A stretch of DNA of 64,000 nt, taken from positions 95,952-159,951 of the forward strand of contig CAYFPS010000006.1 in the NCBI GenBank assembly GCA_964345075.1, given 5' to 3'. Under the pieces are notes generated by a model. The model ran no database searches and was not told the origin of the DNA. It saw nothing but the letters and a program-made list of their open reading frames with translations. Positions 1 through 9,082 of this stretch are shown here, piece after piece. The position numbers and the translations under genes were made by a program. Position 1 is the first letter of the stretch, and the number at the start of each line of letters is the position of its first letter. The stretch is from CAYFPS01 sp964345075. Lineage in GTDB: Bacteria; CAIWAD01.

Positions 1-1
1 T

Positions 2-613
2 GGTAAGAATCTGCTTCGTCTTGGTTTGCTGTCCTTGAGTCTGATTCTTTTGCTTGCAGGAAATGCTTGCAAGAAAAAAGTCGATCCCGCTGCTGAAGAA
101 GCGATTCGGCAGGCTCGAGCGGACAGCTTGGCAATGGTTGAGGCTGTAAGAAGAGATTCCATTCGTGCAGCCGAGAAGTTGGCGCAGGAATTGGCGGCGG
201 CAGAAGAATTGCGGAAGGCAGAAGAGAGAAAGGCCGCTGAAGCCCGACGTATCGAGGAAGCAATGGAAACGCGGCTACAGGAGTTACTCCCGGTTTACTT
301 CGATTTTGACAAGGCTGTGTTGCGCGAGGAGAGCAGGAACAGTCTCGAGCGCTATGCTGGAATCATGGAAACATATCCTTCCGTCAGGCTACTGCTTGAA
401 GGGCATTGTGATGAGAATGGATCGATAGAATACAACCTCTCCCTTGGCGAACGTCGAGCAGCAACTGTCAGAGATTACCTCGGTAGGTTGGGAGTTGATC
501 CTGACCGGATGAAGACCGTGAGTTTCGGCAAAAGCAAACCAGCATTTGCAGGTCACACAGAAGCTGCCTGGCAGAAGAACCGTCGTGTTGAGTTTCGTGT
601 AACGGCTCAATGA
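2..613 (+). CDS. pal: Peptidoglycan-associated lipoprotein Pal (5' end outside window)
   Basis: OmpA-family lipoprotein that anchors the outer membrane to peptidoglycan as part of Tol-Pal. The frame is open to the left edge, so the true start probably lies just upstream. The visible N-terminus is a leucine-rich lipoprotein signal ending in AGNAC-KKK, so the lipobox is relaxed. A charged Ala/Glu/Arg-rich helical linker follows, then an OmpA C-terminal domain. In that domain VYFDFDKAVLR, EGHCDENG and the terminal NRRVEFRV match the peptidoglycan-binding fold. The stop overlaps the tolQ start by 4 bp. Gene order in this tol cluster places pal first rather than last as in enterobacteria. Only the exact start is uncertain. 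Confidence 0.88.
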   Translation, partial: GKNLLRLGLLSLSLILLLAGNACKKKVDPAAEEAIRQARADSLAMVEAVRRDSIRAAEKLAQELAAAEELRKAEERKAAEARRIEEAMETRLQELLPVYFDFDKAVLREESRNSLERYAGIMETYPSVRLLLEGHCDENGSIEYNLSLGERRAATVRDYLGRLGVDPDRMKTVSFGKSKPAFAGHTEAAWQKNRRVEFRVTAQ

Positions 614-1254
614 GTTTCTGGACAATTTTTGAGGAAGCCACCTGGTTCAGCCGGGTGGTTCTCCTCTTGCTCACCCTTCTCAGCCTGATTAGCTGGGCCG
701 TCATTCTCGAGCGCCTTTTCTTTCTACGCAAGCGGCAAGCTGCTGGTCTTGCCTTTTCTCGGGTCGCAGAGCGTGCCATGGACTTTTCGGCCCTCTTGAA
801 ACTCTGTGTTGCCCACGGAACGGCCCCGGCAGCGCGCTCGCTTGTTGCCGCCAATCAGCGCATGCAGAGTCTGGGTTCAGACGACCACGCCGATTGGGAG
901 TCGACTCTGCGTGGACAGGCTGTTGAACGAAACCGCGAAGAAACGAGCTGGTTAAGTTTTTTGGCAACGGTCAGCAGCGCCAGTCCCTTTATCGGACTGC
1001 TGGGAACCGTCTGGGGAGTGATGGTCGCCTTCTTCCGCATTGGCTCCGGCACAGGTCAGGCAATGCTTGAGATTGTGGGTCCGGGCATTGCCGAAGCCCT
1101 GATCGCAACCGTAGTCGGTCTGGCAACGGCCATTCCTGCAACCATTGCCTATAACCTGCTCCTGGCACGCTGCCGACGCATGGCGGCCAGCCACGATGCA
1201 CTGCTTGATCAGGCGCTCCTGCTCAGGCGCAATCGCTCTGGGAGTACTGAGTGA
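610..1254 (+). CDS. tolQ: TolQ/ExbB-family proton channel subunit
   Basis: Inner-membrane subunit of the TolQ-TolR motor, which uses the proton motive force to energise TolA/TonB. The 214-residue length is normal for TolQ. A first membrane segment lies near residues 14-33. The MotA/TolQ/ExbB core holds SPFIGLLGTVWGVM around residue 127 and a last segment AEALIATVVGLATAIPA. The ATG overlaps the pal stop, and the gene's own stop overlaps the GTG of the next gene. Together with tolR and tolB downstream, the context argues for TolQ rather than ExbB. Confidence 0.9.
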   Translation: MSFWTIFEEATWFSRVVLLLLTLLSLISWAVILERLFFLRKRQAAGLAFSRVAERAMDFSALLKLCVAHGTAPAARSLVAANQRMQSLGSDDHADWESTLRGQAVERNREETSWLSFLATVSSASPFIGLLGTVWGVMVAFFRIGSGTGQAMLEIVGPGIAEALIATVVGLATAIPATIAYNLLLARCRRMAASHDALLDQALLLRRNRSGSTE

Positions 1255-1676
1255 TACAAAGTCGCGATCAGGAGCCCCTGGCCGAGATCAATGTGACACC
1301 ACTGGTGGATGTCTTTCTGGTGCTGCTTGTGATCTTCATGATAACAGCGCCTGTGCTCAAAACCGCTCTGGAAGTTGGATTGCCTGAATCGGATAGTGCT
1401 ACGCGCAAGGCCGCTCGCGGGCTGGTCCTGCAATTGAAAAGCAATGGCGTGCTGGATCTTGAAGGCAAGGATCTTTCCTTCAAGCAGTTGAAAAACAGTC
1501 TGCGCAGCGAGGCCTTTTCGCGCGCTGGTGGTGATACAACGGCTGCCTTCAAACTGCCTGTTTATCTGGCCGCTGATGAGCGGGTTGCCTATGGCGAGGT
1601 TGTCAATCTGCTAGATGAGATCCGCCGGGCCGGCTTTCTTGATGTGGGATTGATGACGGAAGAAGATCGCCGATGA
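1251..1676 (+). CDS. tolR: TolR/ExbD-family proton channel subunit
   Basis: Partner of TolQ in the proton-driven motor. It is a 141-residue protein with one membrane segment. The signature is EINVTPLVDVFLVLLVIFMI, where Asp20 is the membrane-embedded, proton-carrying aspartate. The rest is a small periplasmic domain. The start is a GTG that overlaps the tolQ stop; that GTG and the next five bases are a copy of the dispersed word GTGATACA. A second copy lies inside the gene at 1531. The end overlaps the next gene by 4 bp. Confidence 0.9.
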   Translation: MIQSRDQEPLAEINVTPLVDVFLVLLVIFMITAPVLKTALEVGLPESDSATRKAARGLVLQLKSNGVLDLEGKDLSFKQLKNSLRSEAFSRAGGDTTAAFKLPVYLAADERVAYGEVVNLLDEIRRAGFLDVGLMTEEDRR

Positions 1677-2443
1677 ACCAGACCTGGCAACAGCCCGAAC
1701 CGGCTCTTGCCCGCTGGCTGGGCTATTCTGCAGCCCTTCACATTTTCTTGCTGGCGCTTCTCTTATTGTTCCCGCAAAGGCGTGAAGAAACCCAGCTTCG
1801 TATACAAATGGTCCGCCTTGCCGGTGGTGGCGAGAATAAACCGGGCTGGGTTAAACCTGCAGAAGCGCCTGCACCGACTGTGAACAAGAAGCCTGCAGTC
1901 AAAGCCCCTGAAGGTGCAAAGCCAGTAGCAAAGCCGCCCGCCCAGCCTGCCGCGCCTGCAGCAAAAGAGCAGGCCCCCGCTCGAAGTGACAAACCAGCTG
2001 CGGAAGCAGCAAAACCTGAAAAGGAAGCTGTTGCCAGCCCGGCTCCTGAAGCCTCCTCTACAATGGACGACGCGGTTGATTCCAGAGAGTCTTCAAACGC
2101 TGCCGATTCCGCAGCAGGAGCTGCAGGTCCGGGCACGGACCGTACCGGGGCCAGTGCCGATGACTCTGGAGTGCCAGGTATGCGGGCATATATGATGCGC
2201 GCCGAGCAATCGGTGATACGAATGTTCCGTTATCCATCACGTGGCAGCGGGCGCATTGCAATTTTCCATTTTTTCGTAGACAGGCGAGGGCGGATCAGTT
2301 CGCTGGAGTTACGCCAGACAAGCGGGTTGCCGGGATTGGACAAAGCGGGTGAAAGTGCAATTCGTCGTGCTACCTTTCCACCGATTCCGCCTACTCTTGG
2401 CTTTGAACGTGTTGGTGTCACATTTTCTTTCAAGGATGAATGA
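1673..2443 (+). CDS. TolA/TonB-like energy transducer
   Basis: Periplasm-spanning protein that passes energy from TolQR to the outer membrane. A short cytoplasmic N-terminus precedes one membrane helix around residues 17-36. A long, low-complexity Ala/Pro/Lys/Glu-rich periplasmic stretch runs to about residue 165. The end is a TonB-type C-terminal domain (SGLPGLDKAGESAIRRA followed by FPPIPP). Position between tolR and tolB makes TolA the likely role, but the C-terminal domain reads as TonB, so I leave the symbol open. A TonB working for the receptor at 46.8 kb cannot be excluded. Confidence 0.8.
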   Translation: MNQTWQQPEPALARWLGYSAALHIFLLALLLLFPQRREETQLRIQMVRLAGGGENKPGWVKPAEAPAPTVNKKPAVKAPEGAKPVAKPPAQPAAPAAKEQAPARSDKPAAEAAKPEKEAVASPAPEASSTMDDAVDSRESSNAADSAAGAAGPGTDRTGASADDSGVPGMRAYMMRAEQSVIRMFRYPSRGSGRIAIFHFFVDRRGRISSLELRQTSGLPGLDKAGESAIRRATFPPIPPTLGFERVGVTFSFKDE

Positions 2444-3763
2444 TTGAAGGTTAGAGCTATCATCCAGGTTGTTGTTCTCTTTCTTCTGATAAGCAACCGT
2501 TGCCAGAGCGAAGAATTCAGTCTTGGTACACAAGTGCCTGAGATCTTCCTGGAGGCACGAACCATGGTGTATTACAGGCCAAGTCTCCTGCTGGAAACCA
2601 TTGATCACACCGATCCTCGAGCCGATGCATTTCAGCGACGTTTACGCTATGTGCTGGAGCTCGCAGGGACAATGGAGATTCTGGATCACAGACCTGATTC
2701 TACAACGATTGATCAATCGGATCAGGAACTGCTGACCGAACTGGCAATTGTTCCTGCGAGCGGCTTTGTTCAGTCAACCACAAGACTCAATATGGTAGCT
2801 GAGTTGACCCAGGGCCCAGAAAAGCTTCCCATTCAACAGTGGCCACTTGAGTTGGAAGAATTCGAACTTGATTTGCAGGCTGCTGATTTGGCAAAACAAA
2901 TCCTTTACCTCCTGACAGGAGTTCTACCTGCATATGATAGTCAGATCCTCTACACAGCAGAGAGCACTATTGGAAGCAGTCTTGTTCTAAGCGATTTTTT
3001 TGGAGAGGCTAGACAGGTTCTCGCAGGGCCAAGCAGTTACAAGTTTTCTCCTGCATGGCATCCAGATGGCACACAGCTTGCCATTGTTGTGCTTAGTGAG
3101 ATGAAGGGAACAGGAATATGGCTTGGGTCGCTAAATGGTGGGCCATTAAAAAGTTTGATTGAGACTGGCGATTGCGAGAGCGCACCGGCCTTCAGTCCCG
3201 ATGGAAGTCATCTTGCTTGTGCCCTGTCGCGAGACGGTAACACGGATATTTGGCTTTTGCAATTGAATCCACAGACAGCGATGCCACTGGGAAGACCACG
3301 TCGATTAACCCATAGCCCTGGCATCGATACAAACCCTTCATGGTCTCCTGACGGCAGAAACATCGTTTTTGCCAGCGATCGTTCTGGAACCTTACAGATT
3401 TATCGTATTGGATTTAACGGGCTGGACGAACAACGCCTGACTTTCCTTGGTGGGGCAAGTGATTGCCCGGCCTGGTCACCCGATGGAGAGTGGATTCTGT
3501 TTGTATCACGCGAAAGGCAGGGCTTCCAGCTTTTTCAGATGCGACCCGATGGCAGTGACTGGGTTCGCCTCAGTGATCAATCAGGCAATCACTTTGATCC
3601 ATGCTGGTCGCCGGATTCACGATTGATCGCCTTCAACTGGCGCGGAGACAGCTGGGTGGCCAGGGCAGATGGCAGCGAGCGCAGAAAGATATCTATCAGA
3701 AGCGGCGAGAGCCCTGCCTGGCGCCCGTTGGTTCAGCCGACCGAACACGAAAAGGAACAGTAG
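2444..3763 (+). CDS. tolB: TolB-like beta-propeller protein
   Basis: Periplasmic TolB, which binds Pal and helps maintain the outer membrane during division. An N-terminal signal sequence is followed by a TolB N-terminal-like domain (residues about 25-160). Five WD40-like PD40 blades follow, seen as HPDGTQLAIV, SPDGSHLACA, SPDGRNIVFASDRSG, SPDGEWILF and SPDSRLIAF. The 439-residue length is typical. The only usable start is TTG immediately after the preceding stop, because the overlapping ATG frame closes after four codons. Base composition is a little less GC-rich than downstream genes. Confidence 0.85.
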   Translation: MKVRAIIQVVVLFLLISNRCQSEEFSLGTQVPEIFLEARTMVYYRPSLLLETIDHTDPRADAFQRRLRYVLELAGTMEILDHRPDSTTIDQSDQELLTELAIVPASGFVQSTTRLNMVAELTQGPEKLPIQQWPLELEEFELDLQAADLAKQILYLLTGVLPAYDSQILYTAESTIGSSLVLSDFFGEARQVLAGPSSYKFSPAWHPDGTQLAIVVLSEMKGTGIWLGSLNGGPLKSLIETGDCESAPAFSPDGSHLACALSRDGNTDIWLLQLNPQTAMPLGRPRRLTHSPGIDTNPSWSPDGRNIVFASDRSGTLQIYRIGFNGLDEQRLTFLGGASDCPAWSPDGEWILFVSRERQGFQLFQMRPDGSDWVRLSDQSGNHFDPCWSPDSRLIAFNWRGDSWVARADGSERRKISIRSGESPAWRPLVQPTEHEKEQ

Positions 3764-3765
3764 CC

Positions 3766-4575
3766 ATGAGCAGAAGATTGAACCTGATCCTCATTACTTC
3801 GATGCTGATTGTTATGGGCTGTGCCTCCCGTGGTGAAATCGTGGCCTTCCAGGAAGACATGCGCTATTTGAGGTACGGGATGTCTCGAGTTCAGGCAGGA
3901 CAATCGCTTCAGGACAGCCTTCTGATTGGGCGCGTTGACGTTCTTAAGAGTCGATTACTGGAAACCGAGACTGTCTTGAGAAGATTACGCGCTGATCAGC
4001 AGCAGGGTACGGAGGATTTGCGCGGCCTGATCGAAGAGTTGCGCCTTACACTCGAGGAGTCCGGAACCTACAACCGCCGTTTACAGCAGAAAATGGACGA
4101 GCTGAATTTGATTCTTGCCCGGCAGGGTCTGCGTCAGGAGCGGGATAGTCTGGCCGGTGCCGATCCGGAATGGCTGTATAATCAGGCCAATCTCGATCGC
4201 ATGCGCGGACTTCCTGACCTTGCCCGCTCCGGTTTCAGAGAGTACCTGGCACGCTTTCCCGAAGCATCCATGAGCGGCTGGTCCAGTTATTGGATTGCCG
4301 ACACCTGGCTTTCCGAGCAGCAAATGGACAGTGCATTTGTGCAGTACGAGAACTTCCTGTTATTCCACCCCACCCACGAAAAGGCAGCCAGTGCCAGACT
4401 GCATCGCGCCAGAATTTTGGCAGCGCAGGGCAAGCCCGAAGAAGCGCGCCATGAACTGGACTCGCTGATCAGTCTTTACCCGAACAGTCATGAGGCCATG
4501 CTGGCTGGGGAACAGTTGAAGGAATTGCAGTCCGAGTCTGGCGATACAAGCAATGGAAATCAAGAAGCCAATTGA
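3766..4575 (+). CDS. cpoB: Tol-Pal associated coiled-coil/TPR lipoprotein (CpoB/YbgF-like)
   Basis: Last gene of the Tol-Pal cluster, 2 bp after tolB. CpoB/YbgF proteins coordinate peptidoglycan synthesis with Tol-driven outer-membrane constriction. The 269-residue product has a lipoprotein signal with the lipid-modified Cys near residue 19 (VMGC). A helical coiled-coil region follows at about residues 40-130, rich in Leu/Arg/Glu. At least three TPR-like repeats come after it (NQANLDRMRGLPDLARSGF, TWLSEQQMDSAFVQYENFL, ARILAAQGKPEEARHELDS). The ATG at 3766 is chosen because it begins the signal peptide. Unlike E. coli CpoB, this one appears to be lipidated. Confidence 0.78.
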   Translation: MSRRLNLILITSMLIVMGCASRGEIVAFQEDMRYLRYGMSRVQAGQSLQDSLLIGRVDVLKSRLLETETVLRRLRADQQQGTEDLRGLIEELRLTLEESGTYNRRLQQKMDELNLILARQGLRQERDSLAGADPEWLYNQANLDRMRGLPDLARSGFREYLARFPEASMSGWSSYWIADTWLSEQQMDSAFVQYENFLLFHPTHEKAASARLHRARILAAQGKPEEARHELDSLISLYPNSHEAMLAGEQLKELQSESGDTSNGNQEAN

Positions 4576-4890
4576 TGCGGTCACCTATGGGTCCTGTCAC
4601 CGTTTCCAGATCAGGAAAAATGGTAAACCATAGTTAGAGAAGGCGTAAAATAATATCGCAGAGTGATTTAAACGTTGCTATATGGCAGATGACGGGACAG
4701 AAAATGCTGAAAAAAGGAGAAAAAAAATGGCCCAAAGCGCTTTTCGTTAACCGAGCCGTTAACCGACGCGTTTACTTTGGTTACAAGACGCTGCCGGAAA
4801 CATTCAGCGGAACTGTTTCTGGTGGACATGATGCCCTGATGGCGCGTGGCCTTGTAACACTAGTGGCCTTTTCTATCGTTTTGTGGTGGT
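4576..4890. other. Non-coding stretch between the tol cluster and a terminator
   Basis: About 315 bp with no supportable gene. A purine-rich AGGAG with an ATG at 4727 would give only a 7-codon peptide. Longer frames run into the terminator hairpin and have no protein-like features. It is either a long 3' untranslated region of the Tol-Pal transcript or the body of a small RNA ending at the terminator at 4891. A variant of the dispersed octamer, TGTAACAC, lies at 4853. Confidence 0.4.
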
Positions 4891-4923
4891 TTCACCCCGC
4901 TTCGGCGGGGTGAACCTTTTTTT
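4891..4923 (+). terminator. Strong intrinsic terminator
   Basis: Perfect 10-bp stem (TTCACCCCGC / GCGGGGTGAA) closed by a TTCG tetraloop at 4901-4904, followed by CC and seven T. It ends the transcript coming from the tol-pal cluster. Confidence 0.93.
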
Positions 4924-4948
4924 AGGGGTTTGAAGCTGGAAATTTGCT

Positions 4949-5005
4949 GGTCCGACCAGTGGTCGGACCACTGGTCGGACCAGTAGTCGGACGAGTGGTT
5001 GGAGC
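4949..5005. repeat. 12-bp tandem repeat array with one inverted unit
   Basis: Four consecutive 12-bp units: AGTGGTCGGACC (4958), ACTGGTCGGACC (4970), AGTAGTCGGACG (4982) and AGTGGTTGGAGC (4994). They are preceded at 4949-4960 by GGTCCGACCAGT, the exact reverse complement of unit two. The first two arms can fold as a hairpin. The array sits between a terminator and the putative promoter of the gene at 5091. A second array with the same GTCCGAC core and the same 12-bp period is at 63769. It could be a REP-like element or an operator array. Confidence 0.75.
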
Positions 5006-5024
5006 ATGAAAGCCCCGCCTGCGA

Positions 5025-5036
5025 TTCCTACCTTTA
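5025..5036 (+). promoter_or_regulatory. Putative promoter element TTCCTACCTTTA
   Basis: The same 12-mer occurs at 16792-16803 upstream of yajC. Both copies lie 33-55 bp upstream of a start codon that begins a gene run. TACCTTTA resembles the TAnnTTTG minus-7 element of Bacteroidota promoters. If it is a promoter, the leader of the gene at 5091 would be roughly 50 nt. The assignment is an inference from position and recurrence. Confidence 0.35.
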
Positions 5037-5090
5037 CTGTTTGGCAAAAAGCGGCCTGGCCGCAGCGAAAAGCGAAGGAATCCCTGCATC

Positions 5091-8006
5091 ATGAGTGCAA
5101 CCGGAATGAAGAACGAGCAGAATCGTTCATCCGCAGCCGCAAACTCCCCCACCATGTCGCCTACATCGGCTGCTCCCAATGCACCGGGGCAAACGGCTCC
5201 CCCTCCGATTGGCGCAGGCGACTTCGCCCGCTGGCACAAGCTTACGGCCCTGATGGTCTTTCTGGTAGCACTGGTCTTGTACACACTGACCATGGCTCCC
5301 ACCACAAGCTTCTGGGATTGCGGCGAATTCATTGCAGCCTCCAAAAGCCTGTCCGTGCCGCATCCGCCCGGTGCGCCCTTTTATCTGCTGCTGGGGCGCT
5401 TTTTCACCTTCCTGCCCTTCTTCGCCGACATCGGTGCACGGGTAAACTTCATCAGTGTGCTGTCCAGCGCCCTGACTGTCATGCTGCTCTACCTGACCGT
5501 GGTGCATCTGATTCGCTACTGGCGCGGCAATCTTCAGCCGGGCTTCGCGGAAATGGCCGGCGCCGCGCTGGGTGCCCTGACCTTCATGGCCACCGACACC
5601 TTCTGGTTCAACGCCGTGGAGGCTGAAGTCTACGCGATCTCCATGCTCTTCACGGCCCTCGTTGTCTGGCTCGCTTTTGTGTGGCATGACCGTGAGCAGC
5701 AGATGCCCGAAGGCGGCGATCGCATCATTCTGCTGATTTTCTATCTGGTTGGCCTGGCCATTGGCGTGCACCTCTTGAACGTACTTGCCCTGCCCATGGT
5801 CTTTCTGGTCATCTTCTTTCACTGGCGAGAAGGCAAGCCCTTCCAGCTGGATCGCTTCCTCGTTTTCTGGGGCCTGGCGACCTTAAGCATTTTGCCCATC
5901 TATCCCGGCATCGTGCTTTACCTGCCGAAGGCCATCAATGCCGTGAACAATCTGGGTGGTGAGTGGGCCGCCATTTTCTTTCTGGTTGCCCTGTTCGGCG
6001 GGCTGGGTGCCCTGCACATGATGGGTCGCCGCTCTGGCAATCGCCTGCTCTACCTGGGCAGCGCTGCCACCATTCTGGTGATGCTGGGCTACATGAGCTA
6101 CATCCTGATCCTGCAGCGCTCGGGCCTGAATCCACCGCTGGATGAGAACGATCCCGAGACCTTGAAGGGGCTGATCGCCTATCTTAGCCGCGAGCAGTAC
6201 GGCAGCGAGTCGATTGTAACACAGTTGCTTAACCGCAAGGCACCCTTCTGGGACTGGCAGATCCAGCACATGTATGTGCGTTACTTCAACTGGAATTTCA
6301 TTGGTCGTGATGTCTTAAGCGGTGCCTGGAACTGGCAGCTCTTCGGCCTGCCGCTGATTGCCGGCATCTGGGGCTTTGTCACACACTTGCAGCGGGACTG
6401 GCGCCGCGCCTTTTCCATCGGCAATCTTTTCGTCTTGACCGGTCTGGCGATTGTTGTCTACCTGAATCAGGAAAACCCGCAGCCCCGCGAGCGCGATTAC
6501 GCCTACGTGGGCAGCTTCTACGCTTTTGCCATCTGGATTGGCATCGGTCTGGCCGTGGCACTGGAAGACATCGGAAAACTGTTGCCCGCCCTGCGACGTA
6601 TCACGGTTCCTGCACTGGCAGTGGCCATGCTTGTTTTCCTGCCGATGCAGGGCATCAAGTCCAACTACTACTACCACGACCGCAGCGGTAACTATGTCGC
6701 CTGGGATTATGCCCGCAATGCACTGGAAATGCTGGAGCAGGACGCGATCCTTTTCACCAATGGTGACAACGACACCTTCCCGCTCTGGTACCTGCAGATT
6801 GTTGAAGGCTACCGCACCGATGTCCGGGTGGTAAACCTGAGCCTGCTGAACACGGGCTGGTACATTCGGCAGTTGCGGGACGAAGCGCCCATCGTGCCTC
6901 TCTCGGATTTCTTCACGGACGAGAACATTGCCGACGCCATCGACGGGCACGGCCAGGGTGCCGTCAGCTGGCGCTACTGGGGCGCTGAAGTCTGGCGTGA
7001 TCGCTCTGGCACTCCCCTGCCGCGTGATCGCTGGTACAAGGTGCCGCTTCGTGATACAAGCGGCAATGCGCATGAGATCACGGTTCGTCCCACCATGTAT
7101 GTCAACCTTGGTGAAGACAGCCGGGAGAACAATTTCCTGCGGATTCAGGATCGCATGATTCTGGAGATTCTGCGCAGCAATCAGTGGAAGCGGCCGGTCT
7201 ACTTTGCCGTAACCGTTGCAGGCAGCAATTTTGTGGGACTTGACCGCTTCCTGCGCATGGACGGTCTGGCCTATCGCATCATGGACCGCCCACAGGCCAG
7301 AGACATCGACCCGAACATTCTTCACGCCAATCTTGATCGCTTTGAAGAGCACTATCGCGGGTTGAATGACGCTGATGTCTACTTTGACGACAACATTCAA
7401 AAGCTTGTGCAGAACTACCGCAGCAGCTACATCCAGCTGGCTCTGCTGGAAGATGAGCGCGGAAACCGTGATACAGCCCGTGAGCTTCTGGGCAGGATGG
7501 ATGAATATCTGCCTGAAAATGTGGTTTCTACCATCAACCCGCAGCTCTCGATGCAGCTGGGTCTTTTCTTCGATCGTCTGGGCGATCGCGAAGCCTTCAT
7601 CAGCAGGCTCGAAAGGCTGGAGGCGGAAGCCTTGAGCATGGAAGACCGCTTCATGCTGGGCAGTTACTGGGTGGATCCGCTGGGCGAAGTTGACCGCGGT
7701 CTGGCAATCCTGAACCGGCTGGCCGAGCAGGATCCCAGCCAACAGGTGCGGCTTGAGATCGGCATGCTGCTGGAGCAGGTCGGCAGGCAGGAAGAGGCAA
7801 AAGCCCTCTATCAGCGGGTGCTGCTTGATTTGCCCGACCATCCTGATGCGACCGCCGCAATGATTCGAATCGAAGAATCCCTGGGCAATGTGGCTGAGGC
7901 CAAACGACTGGTCGAGGCCTGGCTCGAAAAGAATCCGCGTGATTCAAGTGCCCGTGCCCGACTGGCGCGCTACACGGCAGAGCTGGCCAGCGATAGCCTG
8001 AAGTGA
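5091..8006 (+). CDS. DUF2723 membrane glycosyltransferase-like protein with TPR tail
   Basis: Large (971-residue) polytopic membrane protein of the DUF2723 family, related to lipid-linked sugar transferases and to eukaryotic TMEM260 O-mannosyltransferase. The diagnostic stretch near residue 65 is TSFWDCGEFIAASKSLSVPH followed by PPGAP; the acidic residue and HPPG are typical. About 10-12 hydrophobic segments follow to about residue 510. After them comes a soluble domain with NGDNDTFPLWYLQ, then TPR-like helices near residues 740-960. ATG 5091 has AAGGAA 10 bp upstream. It heads a run of glycosyltransferases and overlaps the next gene by 4 bp. A role in glycosylating exported proteins or glycans is inferred. 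Confidence 0.85.
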   Translation: MSATGMKNEQNRSSAAANSPTMSPTSAAPNAPGQTAPPPIGAGDFARWHKLTALMVFLVALVLYTLTMAPTTSFWDCGEFIAASKSLSVPHPPGAPFYLLLGRFFTFLPFFADIGARVNFISVLSSALTVMLLYLTVVHLIRYWRGNLQPGFAEMAGAALGALTFMATDTFWFNAVEAEVYAISMLFTALVVWLAFVWHDREQQMPEGGDRIILLIFYLVGLAIGVHLLNVLALPMVFLVIFFHWREGKPFQLDRFLVFWGLATLSILPIYPGIVLYLPKAINAVNNLGGEWAAIFFLVALFGGLGALHMMGRRSGNRLLYLGSAATILVMLGYMSYILILQRSGLNPPLDENDPETLKGLIAYLSREQYGSESIVTQLLNRKAPFWDWQIQHMYVRYFNWNFIGRDVLSGAWNWQLFGLPLIAGIWGFVTHLQRDWRRAFSIGNLFVLTGLAIVVYLNQENPQPRERDYAYVGSFYAFAIWIGIGLAVALEDIGKLLPALRRITVPALAVAMLVFLPMQGIKSNYYYHDRSGNYVAWDYARNALEMLEQDAILFTNGDNDTFPLWYLQIVEGYRTDVRVVNLSLLNTGWYIRQLRDEAPIVPLSDFFTDENIADAIDGHGQGAVSWRYWGAEVWRDRSGTPLPRDRWYKVPLRDTSGNAHEITVRPTMYVNLGEDSRENNFLRIQDRMILEILRSNQWKRPVYFAVTVAGSNFVGLDRFLRMDGLAYRIMDRPQARDIDPNILHANLDRFEEHYRGLNDADVYFDDNIQKLVQNYRSSYIQLALLEDERGNRDTARELLGRMDEYLPENVVSTINPQLSMQLGLFFDRLGDREAFISRLERLEAEALSMEDRFMLGSYWVDPLGEVDRGLAILNRLAEQDPSQQVRLEIGMLLEQVGRQEEAKALYQRVLLDLPDHPDATAAMIRIEESLGNVAEAKRLVEAWLEKNPRDSSARARLARYTAELASDSLK

Positions 8007-9082
8007 GGCCGCGCCTTGCCATAGTCATTCCGCATTGCGGGGGCATCGATATTCTGCGCGCCTGTCTTGGCAGTCTGCGTCAGTCAGGTCTGCCACACCG
8101 TGTTCTGCTAGTGGACAACGCCAGCCCGGATGAGAGCGTGTCGATGGTCAGGGCTGATTTCCCCGAGGTGGAACTGCTTTGCCTGGAGCGGAATCTGGGT
8201 TTTGCCGGTGGCTGCAATGCCGGACTCAAAGCCTGTCTGGAGGATCCCAAGCTTGAATTCGCGCTCCTGTTGAATAACGACACGGAGCCGGAAGCAGGCT
8301 GGCTGAAGCCACTTGTTGAAACAATGGACAGTCAGCCGGGGCTTGCTGCAGTACAGCCTGCCCTGCTTTCGATACCCTTTCCGGGCAAGCTGGATTACAG
8401 CGGTGCCGCAGGTGGCCTGCTGGATGCCTATGCCTTTCCCTTTGCGCTGGGGCGCGTGCTGGGTGAAATCGAGGATGATGGCACCCATCTTCAGCCGCGG
8501 CAGATTGCCTGGGCTTCGGGAACGGCCTGTCTTTTCCGGCTTAGCGCGCTAAGTGAGTCGGGCCTATTGGAAGAGAGCTTCTTCATGCACATGGAGGAGA
8601 TCGAGCTGGACTGGCGTCTGCGGCTTCTGGGCTGGAAGCTCGCCTCGGTGCCGGCATCGCGCGTGTATCACCATAGTGGATACAGTCTGGGTGCGGAAAA
8701 ACCTCTCAAGGTCTTTCTGAATCACAGGAACAGCCTGCGCATGCTGGTGCGCTGCGCCGGTAGCGGCACTCTGATCAGGCGATTGCCGTTCAGGCTTTTG
8801 CTGGATCTGCTGGCCATGCTGAGCTATCTGGCAAAAGGTCGCCTGGACCACGCGCTGGCGGCCTTTAAGGCTGTTGTTTCCTGGCTTGGCTGGCTTCCAC
8901 AGGATCTGAAAGAGCGAAAGCGCATCCAGGCCAGCCGGCGTGTTACAGAGCCTGAATTGCAGGCCATGCATTATCAGGGGTCAATCGCGCTGAAGGCCGC
9001 GCTGGGTGGTGTCACACGGGTGGAAGAGCTCGGCTGGCTGCCACCGCTTCTGGAGCAGGAAAGGAAGAGCGTCCATGTTTGA
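8003..9082 (+). CDS. Family 2 glycosyltransferase (WcaE/rhamnosyltransferase type)
   Basis: 359-residue GT-A-fold glycosyltransferase acting at the cytoplasmic face. The nucleotide-binding half has AIVIPHCGG, VLLVDNASPDESV and the typical LERNLGFAGGCNAGL. The metal-binding region is ALLLNNDTEPEAGWL. An acidic FFMHMEEIELDWRL motif lies near residue 195. This pattern is common in rhamnosyl- and related transferases of surface polysaccharides. The GTG start overlaps the preceding stop and the end overlaps the next gene by 8 bp. The substrate cannot be read from the sequence, although rmlD 5 kb downstream makes a rhamnose-containing glycan plausible. Confidence 0.85.
   Translation: MRPRLAIVIPHCGGIDILRACLGSLRQSGLPHRVLLVDNASPDESVSMVRADFPEVELLCLERNLGFAGGCNAGLKACLEDPKLEFALLLNNDTEPEAGWLKPLVETMDSQPGLAAVQPALLSIPFPGKLDYSGAAGGLLDAYAFPFALGRVLGEIEDDGTHLQPRQIAWASGTACLFRLSALSESGLLEESFFMHMEEIELDWRLRLLGWKLASVPASRVYHHSGYSLGAEKPLKVFLNHRNSLRMLVRCAGSGTLIRRLPFRLLLDLLAMLSYLAKGRLDHALAAFKAVVSWLGWLPQDLKERKRIQASRRVTEPELQAMHYQGSIALKAALGGVTRVEELGWLPPLLEQERKSVHV

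Noticed and set aside
4689..4913. 74-codon open frame between cpoB and the terminator
   Set aside because: It runs through the terminator hairpin, has no family resemblance, and its composition is not protein-like for this genome.
4949..5005. CRISPR array
   Set aside because: Units are 12 bp and directly adjacent, without spacers; no cas gene nearby.
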